Assembly (NCBI GenBank): GCA_965221405.1
Contig: CBDCSE010000003.1
Location: 372,001 to 436,000, forward strand
DNA length: 64,000 nucleotides
Direction: 5' to 3'
Source: JAPOUP01 sp965221405
Lineage (GTDB): Bacteria > Pseudomonadota > Alphaproteobacteria > Rhodobacterales > Rhodobacteraceae
Below the pieces are notes generated by a model, which did not search any database, was not told the DNA's origin, and saw only the letters and a program-made list of their open reading frames with translations. Position 1 is the first letter of the stretch, and every line of letters begins with the position of its first letter. Made by a program: the position numbers and the translations under genes. This document shows positions 8,085 through 16,410 of the stretch, in pieces.

Positions 8085-8550
8085 ACATATGGTGGCAAGG
8101 GGCCGTCCGACGACGACCCCTTGCCGAGCGAAAGGAGAACGGGATGAATGGTTCAACCACACCCTCCGGAGGGAACGCTACCACGGTGTACGCGGCGCTG
8201 CAGGTGAGCGGCACGAGCTGGATCCTCGCGGTCGGCGATCCGGCCGACGCGTCGCGGACCGGCCTGCACAGGCTGGCGCCGCATGACGTGGACGGCCTGC
8301 TGGGGAAGCTCGGACAGGCGCGTGACCGGGCCGCCGCCGTCTCCGGCGGGGACGTCCGGGTGATGCTGGTCTACGAGGCAGGGTACGAGGGGTTCCGGGT
8401 GGCGCGCCGGCCCGGGGGCGAGGATCTGGAGGTGGTGGTCTGCGACCCGGCGAGCCTGGAGGTCGTGCGCAGGAAGAGGCGTGCGAAGACGGACAGGATC
8501 GACTCGCGCAGGATGGTGCGGGCGCTCAGGGCCTGGGACGGCGGTTCCGA
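8085..8550 (+). pseudogene. IS110-family transposase, 5' fragment
   Basis: From an ATG at 8144 (ggag upstream) the frame reads TVYAALQVSGTSWILAVGDPADASRTGLHRL, VMLVYEAGYEGFRVARR, VVVCDPASLEVVRRKRRAKTDRIDSRRMVRALRAW. These are the N-terminal DEDD-domain blocks of an IS110-family transposase (family YEAGYDGFW, VIDPASL, AKTDRID). YEAGY and TDRID are kept but the Trp after GF is Arg. After about 130 codons the sequence switches abruptly to an ISKra4 tail, so the catalytic C-terminal domain is missing. A second, differently decayed copy of the same element lies at 31.7-32.8 kb. Confidence 0.8.
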
Positions 8551-8686
8551 GCACGGGCCGCCACGGCGGCTGGAAGCCCCCGGAATGCGCCAACGACAAT
8601 CGCCCGGTGGCGCAGGTCGCGCTCGCCGCGTGATTCGCGGGAGAAATGCCAGGGAACCAAAAGTTGACCATACGGGAACCGCACCC
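8551..8686 (+). mobile_element. ISKra4-type 3' terminal fragment
   Basis: This 136-bp block aligns without gaps to 18632-18767, the 3' end of an ISKra4 relic, including the terminal stretch gggaaccaaaagttgacc. By hand I count 12 differences, 9 of them transitions. It is fused to the IS110 fragment at about 8550, so two unrelated relics have been joined by recombination or deletion. Confidence 0.65.
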
Positions 8687-8760
8687 CCATCTGTGGGGGC
8701 GGTTGACTTGCGCCGCGAATCGATGTTTGTTCGGTAACCGAACGAATTAAAGGGTGGGCC

Positions 8761-9990
8761 GTGGCCAGCCAATCCATGATCTCCAGACGCATGTCCCAAA
8801 GCGCCGTGATCGAGGCGATCGCCGGCTATGGGCCCGTTTCACGCGCAAGCGTCGCGAAGATCACCGGGCTCTCCAAACAGACGGTTTCCGAGATCGTCGC
8901 GAATCTCGAAGCGGATGGATGGGTGCGCACCGTCGGGCAGACGGCGGGCCATGTGGGACGGCGGGCCATCGTTTTCGAGATTTCCCCCTCGGCCGCGACC
9001 ATTGCCAGCGTCGACCTTGGCGGCACCAAGGTCAGGGTCGCGCTCTGCGATCTGAAAGGCAATGTGCTCGCCCAGCGGGTGGAGCCCACGGAGCGCACGG
9101 GCGGCATGAACGTCGTCGAGCAGATTGGCCGCATGGTGGGACAGACGAAATCCGACATGGCTGGTCATTTCGGAGATCTGCATATCGCCGTTGTCGGTGT
9201 TCCGGGTGTCCCCGACCCCAGAAGCGGCGCCATTCTCCTTGCCCCGAACATCGCGGGGTTCGACCGGATCGATCTCTCGGGCTCGCTCCGGGAACTCCTG
9301 GGCATAGAGGTCTTCGTGGAGAATGATGTGAACCTCGCGGCACTCGGAGAGCACTGGCTCGGAAACTGCGGTGACGACGATAACCTGGTTTTCATTTCCA
9401 TCGGCACAGGTATCGGGGCCGGGGTCGTTGTCGGCGGGACCCTCGTGCGTGGCGGTTTCGGCGCCGCCGGAGAGATCGGGTTTCTTCCATTTGGCGCCGA
9501 TCCGTTCGAGGCCGAGAGCCTGAAGACAGGGGCGCTGGAGCGGGTAGCGGCGACAGGTGCGATCATCGATCTCTACAGGTCACTTTCGGGCCGCAGGGCG
9601 GATGTTCCGGGCGTGTTCGATGCGGCGGATCACGGGGATACGGCCGCCGTGGACACGTTGGACCGCGTCGCGAAACAGATCGCGCGCGCGGTTACGGCCA
9701 TCGTCGCTGTGGTCGACCCGTCGGTGATTGTCATTGGCGGTTCGATCGGATCGCGCGATGAGTTGCTCGGTCGTATCGTCAGGTTCGTCTCGGATTGCTA
9801 TCCGCGAACTGTCAGGATCGCCAAATCACGGCTTGGCGATCACGCGACGCTCGCGGGTGGAGTGTTCGTCGCGCTGTCGCGCCTGCATATCGCGATCTTC
9901 GCCGAGGGGCAAAAAGGCGCGGAAATATCCGTGCCGCCTCCCGCCCCGGAGAACTTCATTCCGGAGAGCCCGAGGGCGGTGGCGAAATGA
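8761..9990 (+). CDS. ROK-family transcriptional regulator / sugar-kinase-like protein
   Basis: 409 residues from GTG 8761; ATG 8776 is the alternative start. An N-terminal winged helix (RASVAKITGLSKQTVSEIVANLEADGWV, about residues 28-55) precedes a ROK actin-like ATPase fold: phosphate loop VDLGGTKVRVAL near 85, GVPGVPDP, catalytic Asp in VFVENDVNLAALGEHWLG, and FISIGTGIGAGVV. The usual ROK zinc-binding Cys cluster after the GEIGFLPFG block is absent. NagC/XylR-type ROK repressors sense a sugar or sugar phosphate. As first gene of a seven-gene operon with ATGA overlap to the next gene, it probably controls the operon in response to its substrate. Confidence 0.85.
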   Translation: MASQSMISRRMSQSAVIEAIAGYGPVSRASVAKITGLSKQTVSEIVANLEADGWVRTVGQTAGHVGRRAIVFEISPSAATIASVDLGGTKVRVALCDLKGNVLAQRVEPTERTGGMNVVEQIGRMVGQTKSDMAGHFGDLHIAVVGVPGVPDPRSGAILLAPNIAGFDRIDLSGSLRELLGIEVFVENDVNLAALGEHWLGNCGDDDNLVFISIGTGIGAGVVVGGTLVRGGFGAAGEIGFLPFGADPFEAESLKTGALERVAATGAIIDLYRSLSGRRADVPGVFDAADHGDTAAVDTLDRVAKQIARAVTAIVAVVDPSVIVIGGSIGSRDELLGRIVRFVSDCYPRTVRIAKSRLGDHATLAGGVFVALSRLHIAIFAEGQKGAEISVPPPAPENFIPESPRAVAK

Positions 9991-11255
9991 ACGCTTCCCG
10001 ACTGAATGCCGCGTTCGCACGGGCTCAGGACACGAAGGCGGATATCGAACTGCTGCGCGACGCGCTCGCGGTCGAAAGCGTGACGGGAAACGAGACGCCC
10101 TTCGCACGTTTCCTCGAAGCCCGGTTGGGAGAACTCGGCTTCGAAACTGGACGGGGTGAGTTTCTTGAAGGCCGCGAGAATGTCTGGGGTGTGAGCGCCT
10201 CCGAAGGAGCCGGGGCGAATCTGATGATCGTGGGGCATTCGGATGTGGTTCACACACGGGGCTGGAAGGAGCACTGGCGGGATGATCCACGCTCCGACCC
10301 GTTTGGTGGCATCGAGAGGGACGGCCGGATCTGGGGGCGGGGAGCCAGTGACCTGAAAGGTGGGATCTGCGCCGCGGTTGCCGGGCTCCGGCTGCTACGG
10401 CAGGCTGGATGCCATCCCGCAGGGAGCGTCACGTTGGCCTTCGTCGGTGATGAGGAGAGCGGAGAGCCGAGAACCGGCGTAAGTGCCGGTGCCAGGGATC
10501 TCGTCCGGCGGGTCAGATCCGGGCAGATCGCCACGCCGGATTTCGCCATATACGTCGAACCGACCAAGCTCGATGTTTACGTCGCCCAGATTGGATTCTT
10601 CATCGCCGAAATTACCGTTACCGGAAAGACGGCCTATTTCGGCACACCCGAGCTTGGCGTCGATGCCCTTAAGGCCACCCACGGGATTCTGTCGCGGATC
10701 TGGGCGCATGAGGCCACTCTGGCAGACGGGCCGTCGCATGAGTTTGTGGGTAAGTCGTCGGTCCTCGTCACCGGTATCACGGGTGGGGGCTTCATTGCGG
10801 TCCCCGGTCAATGCAGGCTGTCGTTGATCCGCACGCTGCGCCCCGGCGAAAACATGGACGAGGCGGTGGCGGAGTTCGAGGCGGCGGTGGCCACCGGCGA
10901 GCAGGAAGAGGGAATCTCGGTTTCCATCGATTACCCGGCGGGGCGCGACCACGACGTGGGCGGATCGCCCGTGGAGATCGCCTGGGACATTCCGGCCTGT
11001 CGTCTGCTGCAGGCCTGCATCAGGCGCGTGCGCCCGGATACCGGCAGGATCGGTGGGGCGCCCTATTGGTCGGAGATGCCTTTCCTGGTCAACGGAATCG
11101 GCTGTCCCGCCGTCTATTGCGCACCGGGAGATATCGCCGTTGCCCATACCTTTGAGGAGCGCATCGAGATCGAGGAATATCTTGCCGCCGTCAGGGTCTT
11201 TGCCCTGTTCGTGGCTCTGTTCTGCGGTCTCTCGGAACCATCCCCCCTTACATGA
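9987..11255 (+). CDS. M20-family metallopeptidase / amidohydrolase
   Basis: 422 residues from ATG 9987, which overlaps the ROK stop as ATGA. Metal-ligand motifs of the M20 clan (ArgE, DapE, carboxypeptidase G2) are all visible: GHSDVVHT, GRGASDLKGG, DEESGEPRTG, the Glu in VEPTKLD, and the C-terminal His in VAHTFEER. A dimerisation insert sits between them. Such enzymes hydrolyse amide bonds of N-acyl amino acids, small peptides or N-acylated amines. With a sugar importer and an SIS-domain enzyme in the same operon, it may remove an acyl or amino-acid group from an imported sugar conjugate; that is inference. No signal peptide is seen, so it is cytoplasmic. Confidence 0.82.
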   Translation: MNASRLNAAFARAQDTKADIELLRDALAVESVTGNETPFARFLEARLGELGFETGRGEFLEGRENVWGVSASEGAGANLMIVGHSDVVHTRGWKEHWRDDPRSDPFGGIERDGRIWGRGASDLKGGICAAVAGLRLLRQAGCHPAGSVTLAFVGDEESGEPRTGVSAGARDLVRRVRSGQIATPDFAIYVEPTKLDVYVAQIGFFIAEITVTGKTAYFGTPELGVDALKATHGILSRIWAHEATLADGPSHEFVGKSSVLVTGITGGGFIAVPGQCRLSLIRTLRPGENMDEAVAEFEAAVATGEQEEGISVSIDYPAGRDHDVGGSPVEIAWDIPACRLLQACIRRVRPDTGRIGGAPYWSEMPFLVNGIGCPAVYCAPGDIAVAHTFEERIEIEEYLAAVRVFALFVALFCGLSEPSPLT

Positions 11256-11271
11256 CAAACCTGAGGAGAAA

Positions 11272-12330
11272 ATGATGTACGATCTCTATAGATATCTTTC
11301 AGTGGCACTGCTGCTTGGCCTGACCGTGACTTCCGCTTCCGCCCAGACGATCGGCCCGGGTGGTGAGACCGCTACGCCGTCCACGTCGGTGTTCGTGGAG
11401 GATGATCAGGTCGCCACGGTGAGGGCGGCCAACCACACCGCGGCTCTGCTGTGGCATGACCAGTCAGATTTCGTGAACGCTGTCACCGCCGGCGCGAGTG
11501 ACGAGTTCGCGCGCCTCGGGATCGAGGTGGTTGCCGTCACCAGCGCCGGGTTCGACGCTGCCAGGCAGCGAAGCGATATAGAGACGGCGCTCACCAAGGA
11601 GCCCAGTATCATTCTGTCGCTACCTCTTGATCCCGTGACGTCCGCGGCGGCGTTCGAGGAAGCCAGGCAAGCTGGGGTTTCACTTACGTTCCTGTCAAAC
11701 CTGCCGTCAGGCTACGAGCACCCCGCGGACTATGCGGCGATCGTGACCGACGATCTTTTCCAGATGGGCAAGCAGGCGGCTGACGCGCTTGCCGAAGCCA
11801 TGGGTAACGAAGGCACCGTGGGATGGATATTTCACGACGCGACCTATTATGTGACGAACCAGCGCGATAACGCTTTCAGGACCACGATCGAAAAGGATTA
11901 CCCGAACATCTCGATCGTCGCCGAACAAGGCATCAGCGACCCGGCGCGCGCCGAGGAAATCGCCAATGCGATGTTGTTGAAAAATCCGGATCTGGGTGGG
12001 ATTTATGTGACCTGGGCAGGTCCGGCCGAGGGTGTGCTTGCGGCGCTCCGGGCCAATGACAATACGACAACCAAGATCGTTACCCTTGATCTATCGGAAC
12101 CGATCGCCCTCGATATGGTGCGGGGTGGCAACGTCGTGGCGATCGTTGCGGACGAAGCGTACGAGCTTGGACGGGCGATGGCGGCAGCCGCCGTTCTTGA
12201 TCTGCTCGGTCAGGAGGTGCCGCCATTCGTTGTCGCCCCCGCGCTCACCGTGACGGCCGATAATGTCGTCGAGGGCTGGAATCAATCGCTTAATATGGAT
12301 CCACCCCCCAGTGTCACCGGGGCGAACTGA
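11272..12330 (+). CDS. Periplasmic sugar-binding protein (RbsB/FrcB type)
   Basis: 352 residues from the first of two adjacent ATGs, with gaggag upstream. The signal peptide MMYDLYRYLSVALLLGLTVTSASA is followed by QTIGPGG; there is no lipobox Cys. The rest is a Periplasmic_binding_4 fold: HDQSDFVNAVTAGASDEFARLG, SLPLDPVTSAAAFEEARQAGV, GWIFHDATYYVTNQRDNAFR, and GGIYVTWAGPAEGVLAALR. It captures a sugar-like ligand in the periplasm and delivers it to the permease at 12.5 kb and the ATPase at 14.6 kb. A stem-loop follows the gene. Confidence 0.85.
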   Translation: MMYDLYRYLSVALLLGLTVTSASAQTIGPGGETATPSTSVFVEDDQVATVRAANHTAALLWHDQSDFVNAVTAGASDEFARLGIEVVAVTSAGFDAARQRSDIETALTKEPSIILSLPLDPVTSAAAFEEARQAGVSLTFLSNLPSGYEHPADYAAIVTDDLFQMGKQAADALAEAMGNEGTVGWIFHDATYYVTNQRDNAFRTTIEKDYPNISIVAEQGISDPARAEEIANAMLLKNPDLGGIYVTWAGPAEGVLAALRANDNTTTKIVTLDLSEPIALDMVRGGNVVAIVADEAYELGRAMAAAAVLDLLGQEVPPFVVAPALTVTADNVVEGWNQSLNMDPPPSVTGAN

Positions 12331-12414
12331 TCCTTCAATGGCGGCCCATCCGTCCGGGCGGGCTGTCATGTCGCGTCACCGTGATCCAGGCGGCGAAATA
12401 TATGGGACTCACTG

Positions 12415-12438
12415 GGTGGGCCGCCTTACGGGCCCACC
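12415..12438 (+). promoter_or_regulatory. Intercistronic stem-loop behind the binding-protein gene
   Basis: ggtgggcc (12415-12422) pairs perfectly with ggcccacc (12431-12438) around an 8-base loop in the 135-bp gap between the binding-protein and permease genes. No T-run follows, so attenuation or 3'-end mRNA protection is more likely than full termination. Confidence 0.5.
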
Positions 12439-12465
12439 GACAGATCAACTCCGGCAGATCGGGCA

Positions 12466-13419
12466 ATGACACTGGCCATACCAAAACTTAGATCCCTCGA
12501 CCTGCAGCGAAGCGTGATCTATTTTGGCTTTCTCGGCATCTTTCTTTTCTTCGCCTTAACCCTGCACGACGATGGCTTCCTGACGTCCAGAAACCTGACC
12601 AATATCGTGCTGCAGACGGCCCCGGCGACCGTCATGGCCGTCGGTCTCGTTTTCGCTCTCTCTGCGGGCGAGATCGATCTGAGCTTCGGTTCGATCGTCG
12701 CCGTGTCGGCGCTATCCGCCGCCGTTGCGATGCAGAGCTACCCCATGTTCGTGGGCGTCCTGGCCGGGTTGGGCGCGGGCATCGCCATAGGATGCATCAA
12801 CGGCGTGCTCGTCGCCTACCTTCGTCTACCGTCTTTCCTGGTGACGCTCGCGAGCATGGGGCTGTTCGCTGGTATCGCCCGATCGATGACGGATCTACGC
12901 TCAATCCCGGTCGTGAATGACGGTTTCACCGGTTTCTTTGGTTCGGGAAAGCTCTTTTCCATTCCATCGCTTGTGCTTTGGACCGTGCTCGCCGTCATTG
13001 TCGGTCATGTGGTGTATCGTCATACACGTTTCGGTGCCCATGTACTTGCGGTTGGAGACAACGCCCATGCGGCCCAGGTTTCGGGGATCAGGGTATCGTG
13101 CGTCCGCGTCCATGTCCTGACCCTTTGTGGCGCGACCGCGGGTCTGGCCGGACTGCTTTATGCCGGTCGTCTCCAGGCGGCGAAATACACCTTGGGCGAG
13201 AGCGATCTGATGACGGTGATCGCAGCCGTGATAATCGGAGGCACCGCGCTGAACGGTGGCCGGGGCTCGGTTGTCGGCGCCTTGCTTGGCTCGCTACTGA
13301 TGGGCATGCTCAATAATGGTCTCATTCTAATGGGTCTCAGGGTCTCCGATCAGATGATCGTTCGGGGATTGATCATTCTGGTAGCCGTCGCGGTCTCATT
13401 GCGTGACAGCAACCGCTGA
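12466..13419 (+). CDS. ABC sugar permease (RbsC/FrcC type)
   Basis: 317 residues, almost entirely hydrophobic, with about eight to ten membrane spans and the BPD_transp_2 pattern: VGLVFALSAGEIDLSFGSIVAV, VAYLRLPSFLVTLASMGLFAGIAR, HTRFGAHVLAVGDNAHAAQVSGI and the ATPase-contact region IIGGTALNGGRGSVVGALLG. It forms the membrane channel of the importer. The single permease with a half-size ATPase matches the fructose-type FrcBCA arrangement rather than RbsABC. Confidence 0.87.
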   Translation: MTLAIPKLRSLDLQRSVIYFGFLGIFLFFALTLHDDGFLTSRNLTNIVLQTAPATVMAVGLVFALSAGEIDLSFGSIVAVSALSAAVAMQSYPMFVGVLAGLGAGIAIGCINGVLVAYLRLPSFLVTLASMGLFAGIARSMTDLRSIPVVNDGFTGFFGSGKLFSIPSLVLWTVLAVIVGHVVYRHTRFGAHVLAVGDNAHAAQVSGIRVSCVRVHVLTLCGATAGLAGLLYAGRLQAAKYTLGESDLMTVIAAVIIGGTALNGGRGSVVGALLGSLLMGMLNNGLILMGLRVSDQMIVRGLIILVAVAVSLRDSNR

Positions 13420-13433
13420 TAAAGGAGCGGAAG

Positions 13434-14645
13434 ATGTTCCTCGATCTCCTCATTCGACGGAATCCGGAATTTGTCAGGACGGCTATCGCTCTACACCGCA
13501 GTGCCCGGATACCGGCCAATGCCTTTGTGCTGGACCTCGATGCCGTGGAGCGCAACACTCGGGTTTTCCAGGCCGAGGCGAGCAGGCACGGATTGAGGAC
13601 CTTTGCCATGACCAAGCAGGTCGGACGCCATTCGGGTTTCTGCGCGGCGGTGATGAAAGGCGGGATCGAACGTTCGGTCGCGGTCGATGTTGCCTGCGCG
13701 GTCGCATGTGACCGCGCCGGACTTAAAACCGGCCATCTCGGCCATCTGGTGCAGGTGCCGACGCACGAGGCGACCTATGCTGCCACCAGGCTCCAGCCGG
13801 ATTTCTGGACCGTTTTCTCGGACATCAAGGCGCGGCAAGCGGCCGCCGCCTCCGCGAAACACGGGCGGGAACAGAGGCTGATGGTGCGCATCCAGGCCGA
13901 GGGTGATACTTTCTACCGCGGGCACGAGGGGGGCTTTGACGCCAGCGAGGCCGTAAGTGTCGCCGATCGTCTGGATGCGTTGGATGGTGCGCGATTCGCG
14001 GGTCTCACCACATTCCCGGCTCTTTTGTTCGATAGGGAAAGTCGCAGGGTTGAACCGACGCCGAACCTGAACACCCTGACGCGTGCGGCGGAGGCGCTGG
14101 CGGCCACGGGCCGTACCGGCATTGAGATCAACGCACCTGGAACCACTTCTTCAGTGGTGCTTGCGGCCCTTGCGGATGCCGGCGCCACACAGGTCGAGCC
14201 GGGCAACGGTCTCCATGGTACGACACCGCTCCATGCGGTTGAGGACCTGCCGGAGGATCCCGCGGTTCTATACCTGACGGAAGTTTCCCATCATCACGGA
14301 GGCAAGGCCTATTGCTTCGGTGGTGGTCTCTATATCGACCCGGTTTTTCCGAAATATCAGGTTCGTGCACTGGTTTCTCCGGAGCCGACAGCCGATCCGG
14401 CGGCGCTTCTCGATGTGGAGATCCCGGATTACTCGGCAATAGACTACTATGCCATGATTGACGCCACGGGCCCGCGGAAACCGGCGTCGGGTGATACTGT
14501 GGTCTTCGGTTTCCGCGGGCAGGCGTTCACGACACGCGCGATGGTCGTGGGGGTGCGTGGGATTGCGTCAGGCCAAGCCCGCATCACCTCCGTCGAGAAC
14601 GGCTTTGGTCAAGCGGTGGACTGGCCGGGGAATTTCCCGGTATGA
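13434..14645 (+). CDS. YhfX-like PLP-dependent alanine-racemase-fold protein
   Basis: 403 residues starting 14 bp after the permease, ribosome site aaaggagcgg. The N-terminal alanine-racemase barrel carries the PLP-lysine region FAMTKQVGRH (family usually KANAYGH-like), with HEGGFDAS, GIEINAPGTTSSVVL and QVEPGNGLHGTTPLH further on, and SHHHGGKAYCFGGGLYIDP near residue 285. Length and motifs resemble E. coli YhfX, an uncharacterised fold-type III PLP protein of a sugar/phosphonate-like operon. It could act as a racemase or a beta-elimination/aldol enzyme. Its placement between the permease and ATPase genes is unusual and ties it to the imported substrate. The exact reaction is unknown. Confidence 0.72.
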   Translation: MFLDLLIRRNPEFVRTAIALHRSARIPANAFVLDLDAVERNTRVFQAEASRHGLRTFAMTKQVGRHSGFCAAVMKGGIERSVAVDVACAVACDRAGLKTGHLGHLVQVPTHEATYAATRLQPDFWTVFSDIKARQAAAASAKHGREQRLMVRIQAEGDTFYRGHEGGFDASEAVSVADRLDALDGARFAGLTTFPALLFDRESRRVEPTPNLNTLTRAAEALAATGRTGIEINAPGTTSSVVLAALADAGATQVEPGNGLHGTTPLHAVEDLPEDPAVLYLTEVSHHHGGKAYCFGGGLYIDPVFPKYQVRALVSPEPTADPAALLDVEIPDYSAIDYYAMIDATGPRKPASGDTVVFGFRGQAFTTRAMVVGVRGIASGQARITSVENGFGQAVDWPGNFPV

Positions 14646-15385
14646 TCCCTTCGTTACCCATCCTGTCCCTGACCGGAATACATAAGGTGTTCGGCGGTGT
14701 CGTCGCGATCCAGGACTTCTCTCTCGACCTCTATGTCGGCGAGATTGTCGCTCTGGTGGGTGACAACGGCGCGGGTAAATCGACCCTCATAAAATTGATC
14801 TCGGGTGTCCATCGCCCGACCGCCGGAGATATTAGGCTGGATGGTGAATCGGTTGCCCTAGTTGACGCCAGCTCGGCGCGCAGTCTGGGAATCGAGGTTG
14901 TCTACCAGGATCTCGCACTGGCGCAGGAACAGACAGTGTATATGAACATGTTTCTCGGCCGCGAATTGACGAGAAAACCTTTCGGGCTGCTCGACCGGGA
15001 ACGGATGCGGCGGGAAAGCCAGTCGCTGGTGGAGGAGCTTGACGTGCGTATTCCGTCCGTGAATTCCAGAATCCGCGATCTCAGCGGGGGCCAGCGTCAG
15101 GGAATAGCGATTGCGCGTGCAACTCATTGGGCCAGCAAGCTGATCCTGCTGGATGAGCCCACAGCGGCGCTGGGTGTGGCCGAAACCGCCAGGGTCGAGG
15201 AACTGGTGGCTTCGCTGAAAGAGCGCGATCTGGCCATACTGCTCGTTAGCCACAGTCTGGACCAGGTTTTCCGGCTTTCGGATCGGATCTGCGTTCTTAG
15301 GTGCGGCGAGCAGATCGGCGTTCGGAGGTCAATCGAAACGGACAGGAACGAGATCGTGTCCATGATTACCGGTGCCCACGCATGA
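14642..15385 (+). CDS. ABC sugar importer ATPase, single-domain (FrcA type)
   Basis: 247 residues; its ATG overlaps the previous stop by 4 bp. Walker A GDNGAGKST near residue 40, signature LSGGQRQGIAIARA near 142, Walker B LILLDEPTAALG and H-loop LLVSHSLDQV are intact. Ribose-type ATPases usually have two ABC domains (about 500 residues); this is a half-size form like FrcA. It powers the importer formed with the genes at 11.3 and 12.5 kb. ATGA overlap with the next gene shows tight coupling. Confidence 0.88.
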   Translation: MIPSLPILSLTGIHKVFGGVVAIQDFSLDLYVGEIVALVGDNGAGKSTLIKLISGVHRPTAGDIRLDGESVALVDASSARSLGIEVVYQDLALAQEQTVYMNMFLGRELTRKPFGLLDRERMRRESQSLVEELDVRIPSVNSRIRDLSGGQRQGIAIARATHWASKLILLDEPTAALGVAETARVEELVASLKERDLAILLVSHSLDQVFRLSDRICVLRCGEQIGVRRSIETDRNEIVSMITGAHA

Positions 15386-16410
15386 TCCCCCGCCCGAGCA
15401 CGACAATGGCGTCTGAGATCCATGAGATTCCCGACATGCTTGCCCGGCAGATCGACAATGTTGAGGCTTACTGGGATATCGGTCAACGCCTGAGAGAGGA
15501 CGATATCCGGGGTATCGTGACCTGTGCGCGCGGGACGTCAGATCATGCCGCAAACTTCTTCAAATACCTTATGGAAACCCAAACGGGTGTGCCCGTCGCC
15601 TCGATTGGTCCGTCCGTCGCCTCCGTCTATGGCTCGAGACTGTGGCTCGAGGGATTTGCCTGTCTTTCGTTCTCGCAGTCGGGAGCCAGCCCGGATATTG
15701 CCGCCCTGCAGGCGGCCGCCCGGAGCGGAGGGGCGCGTGCGATCGCCATCCTGAACGAGACCGAAAGTCCACTTGGTGAGGGTGCGGACACGGTGCTGCC
15801 GGTCATGGCGGGTCCCGAGCGCGCCGTAGCCGCGACGAAGTCATTCGTCGGTATGATGTTCGCTTCCCTGGCGATCCTCGCCGGTTATCGACGGGACAAG
15901 GCTATGAGGGCCGCGTTCGGGGAGCTGCCCGGCCTCGCCTTGGAGGCGCTGGGGCTCGACTGGTCCTCAGCCGCTCTTCCCCTGGCCCGTTCCGGTTCGT
16001 TGTATTGCGTGGGCCGAGGCACCGGTCTGGCCGTTGCCGCCGAAGCTGCGCTGAAATTCAAGGAAACCTGTCGGCTCCACGCCGAGGCGTATTCAGCCGC
16101 GGAGATATTCCACGGGCCGATCGCCATAAGTGGAGAACGTTTCGCCGTGCTGTTCTTCGGTGGACGTGGCGTTATGGAAAGATCGCTTGATATGGCTGTA
16201 GAGAATTTGCGTGCGCAGGGCGCGAGCGTATTCCTGGTTCACCCAGACAGCGGGAAGGCATCCCTTCCGGTGCCTTTCTCAAGGCATGAAGTCTTCGACC
16301 CGCTGCTGCAGTCGATTGCCTTTTACGGTTTCGTTGAGCGGCTGGCCCGGGGTTTGGGAGAGAATCCCGATGCCCCGTCGGGGCTGAAAAAGATCACGGA
16401 GACGGTTTGA
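15382..16410 (+). CDS. SIS-domain aminosugar-phosphate isomerase/deaminase-like protein
   Basis: 342 residues from ATG 15382 (ATGA overlap). Two SIS sugar-isomerase domains are visible: TCARGTSDHAANFFKYLMET and FSQSGASPDI in the first, CVGRGTGLAVAAEAALKFKE and LHAEAYSAAEIFHGPIAI in the second. This is the isomerase half of GlmS without the glutaminase domain, the arrangement of NagB-II/AgaS-type glucosamine-6-phosphate deaminases. It would release ammonia from an amino-sugar phosphate to give a ketose phosphate. Being last in an operon with a ROK regulator and an M20 hydrolase, it supports an aminosugar or amino-acid-sugar conjugate as substrate. A fructosamine-type deglycase role is the alternative. 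Confidence 0.8.
   Translation: MIPRPSTTMASEIHEIPDMLARQIDNVEAYWDIGQRLREDDIRGIVTCARGTSDHAANFFKYLMETQTGVPVASIGPSVASVYGSRLWLEGFACLSFSQSGASPDIAALQAAARSGGARAIAILNETESPLGEGADTVLPVMAGPERAVAATKSFVGMMFASLAILAGYRRDKAMRAAFGELPGLALEALGLDWSSAALPLARSGSLYCVGRGTGLAVAAEAALKFKETCRLHAEAYSAAEIFHGPIAISGERFAVLFFGGRGVMERSLDMAVENLRAQGASVFLVHPDSGKASLPVPFSRHEVFDPLLQSIAFYGFVERLARGLGENPDAPSGLKKITETV

Noticed and set aside
8085..8143. IS110 5' leader as an active bridge-RNA-type guide
   Set aside because: The leader is shared by both IS110 relics, but the element is truncated and I cannot identify paired guide loops by eye.
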